Source: Candidatus Thalassarchaeaceae archaeon (GTDB lineage: Archaea; Thermoplasmatota; Poseidoniia; Poseidoniales; Thalassarchaeaceae). Taken from it: a stretch of 6,435 nucleotides of DNA. This document shows positions 6,249 through 6,435 of the stretch, in pieces (the first letter of the stretch is position 1; each line of letters opens with the position of its first letter). The notes beneath the pieces were generated by a model that saw nothing but the letters and a program-made list of their open reading frames with translations, was not told the DNA's origin and did no database searches. Both the position numbers and the translations under genes were made by a program. The stretch lies in NCBI GenBank assembly GCA_030747885.1, contig JASLJW010000010.1:1-6435 (forward strand), in the 5' to 3' direction.

Positions 6249-6435
6249 TTATTCCGCCGATTTTGAATTTTCTTCATCATCATTTTCGATTGGGATCAAC
6301 AAGGGTTCAAGATCACCAAATGATTCAAACAAACTAGGTCCACTAGAAAGATAGTATACAGAACCCCTACCATCTCTAGAATCTTCAGCACTTGAATTCT
6401 CATTGCTTGCACACTCACCAGTACAACCATCAGCA
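6249..6435 (-). CDS. C-terminal end of an acidic protein of unknown function (runs off right edge)
   Basis: Read leftward, this frame is open from the window edge to a TAA at 6251-6249, giving the last 61 residues of a protein whose start is outside the window. It is acidic (15 Asp/Glu against 3 Lys/Arg), with a short cysteine motif CTGEC near the visible start, a middle stretch SVYYLSSGPSLFESF, a hydrophobic LEPLLIPI, and a highly acidic tail ENDDEENSKSAE. The acidity fits a secreted or membrane-associated protein's tail, but no domain is recognisable. The stop directly abuts the HMG-CoA synthase stop, so the genes are convergent with no spacer. Support is the open frame, composition and neat stop position; it could still be a chance open frame. 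Confidence 0.6.
   Translation of the reverse strand, partial: ADGCTGECASNENSSAEDSRDGRGSVYYLSSGPSLFESFGDLEPLLIPIENDDEENSKSAE

Noticed and set aside
1..6435. A defence island, mobile element, CRISPR array or RNA gene
   Set aside because: I saw no direct repeat arrays, transposase or integrase motifs, tRNA-like cloverleafs or rRNA segments. The genes are mainly metabolic, translational or envelope genes in a compact layout.

Overview
The window looks like chromosomal DNA from a planktonic marine euryarchaeon, most likely Marine Group II (Poseidoniales) or a close relative among the Thermoplasmata-like archaea. The evidence is an archaeal/eukaryal-type tyrosyl-tRNA synthetase, a mevalonate-pathway enzyme, a small protein resembling the archaeal COG4004/DUF5611 family, several secreted or membrane-anchored acidic proteins, and Shine-Dalgarno sites of the archaeal GGAGGTGA type. 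The assignment comes from protein character only; no marker-gene search was possible. I see no rRNA, tRNA, CRISPR array, insertion sequence or phage gene.

Layout. The left part (1-2851) is transcribed leftward: a C-terminally anchored seven-repeat beta-propeller-like protein, then glutaryl-CoA dehydrogenase, then the N-terminal part of a lipoprotein that runs off the left edge. A 96-bp divergent spacer (2852-2947) separates this from the rightward block (2948-6248): a 171-residue helical/basic protein, tyrosyl-tRNA synthetase, and 3-hydroxy-3-methylglutaryl-CoA synthase. A leftward gene of unknown function enters from the right edge and ends exactly where the HMG-CoA synthase gene ends. No gap between genes exceeds 100 bp.

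Biology. Glutaryl-CoA dehydrogenase fits a heterotroph that degrades lysine or tryptophan. The HMG-CoA synthase supplies mevalonate for archaeal isoprenoid lipids; it reads as the bacterial/eukaryotic MvaS type rather than the short archaeal type and carries two sizeable insertions. The propeller protein and the lipoprotein are envelope proteins of unknown role on the same strand as the dehydrogenase. The small protein is 9 nt upstream of the tyrosyl-tRNA synthetase gene and is probably cotranscribed with it.

I did not find convincing evidence of a wholly new system. The most interesting points are the membrane-tethered seven-repeat propeller with register-matched cysteines, the enlarged bacterial-type HMG-CoA synthase in an archaeon, the conserved small protein coupled to tyrS, and two nearly identical stop/ribosome-binding-site/start junctions.
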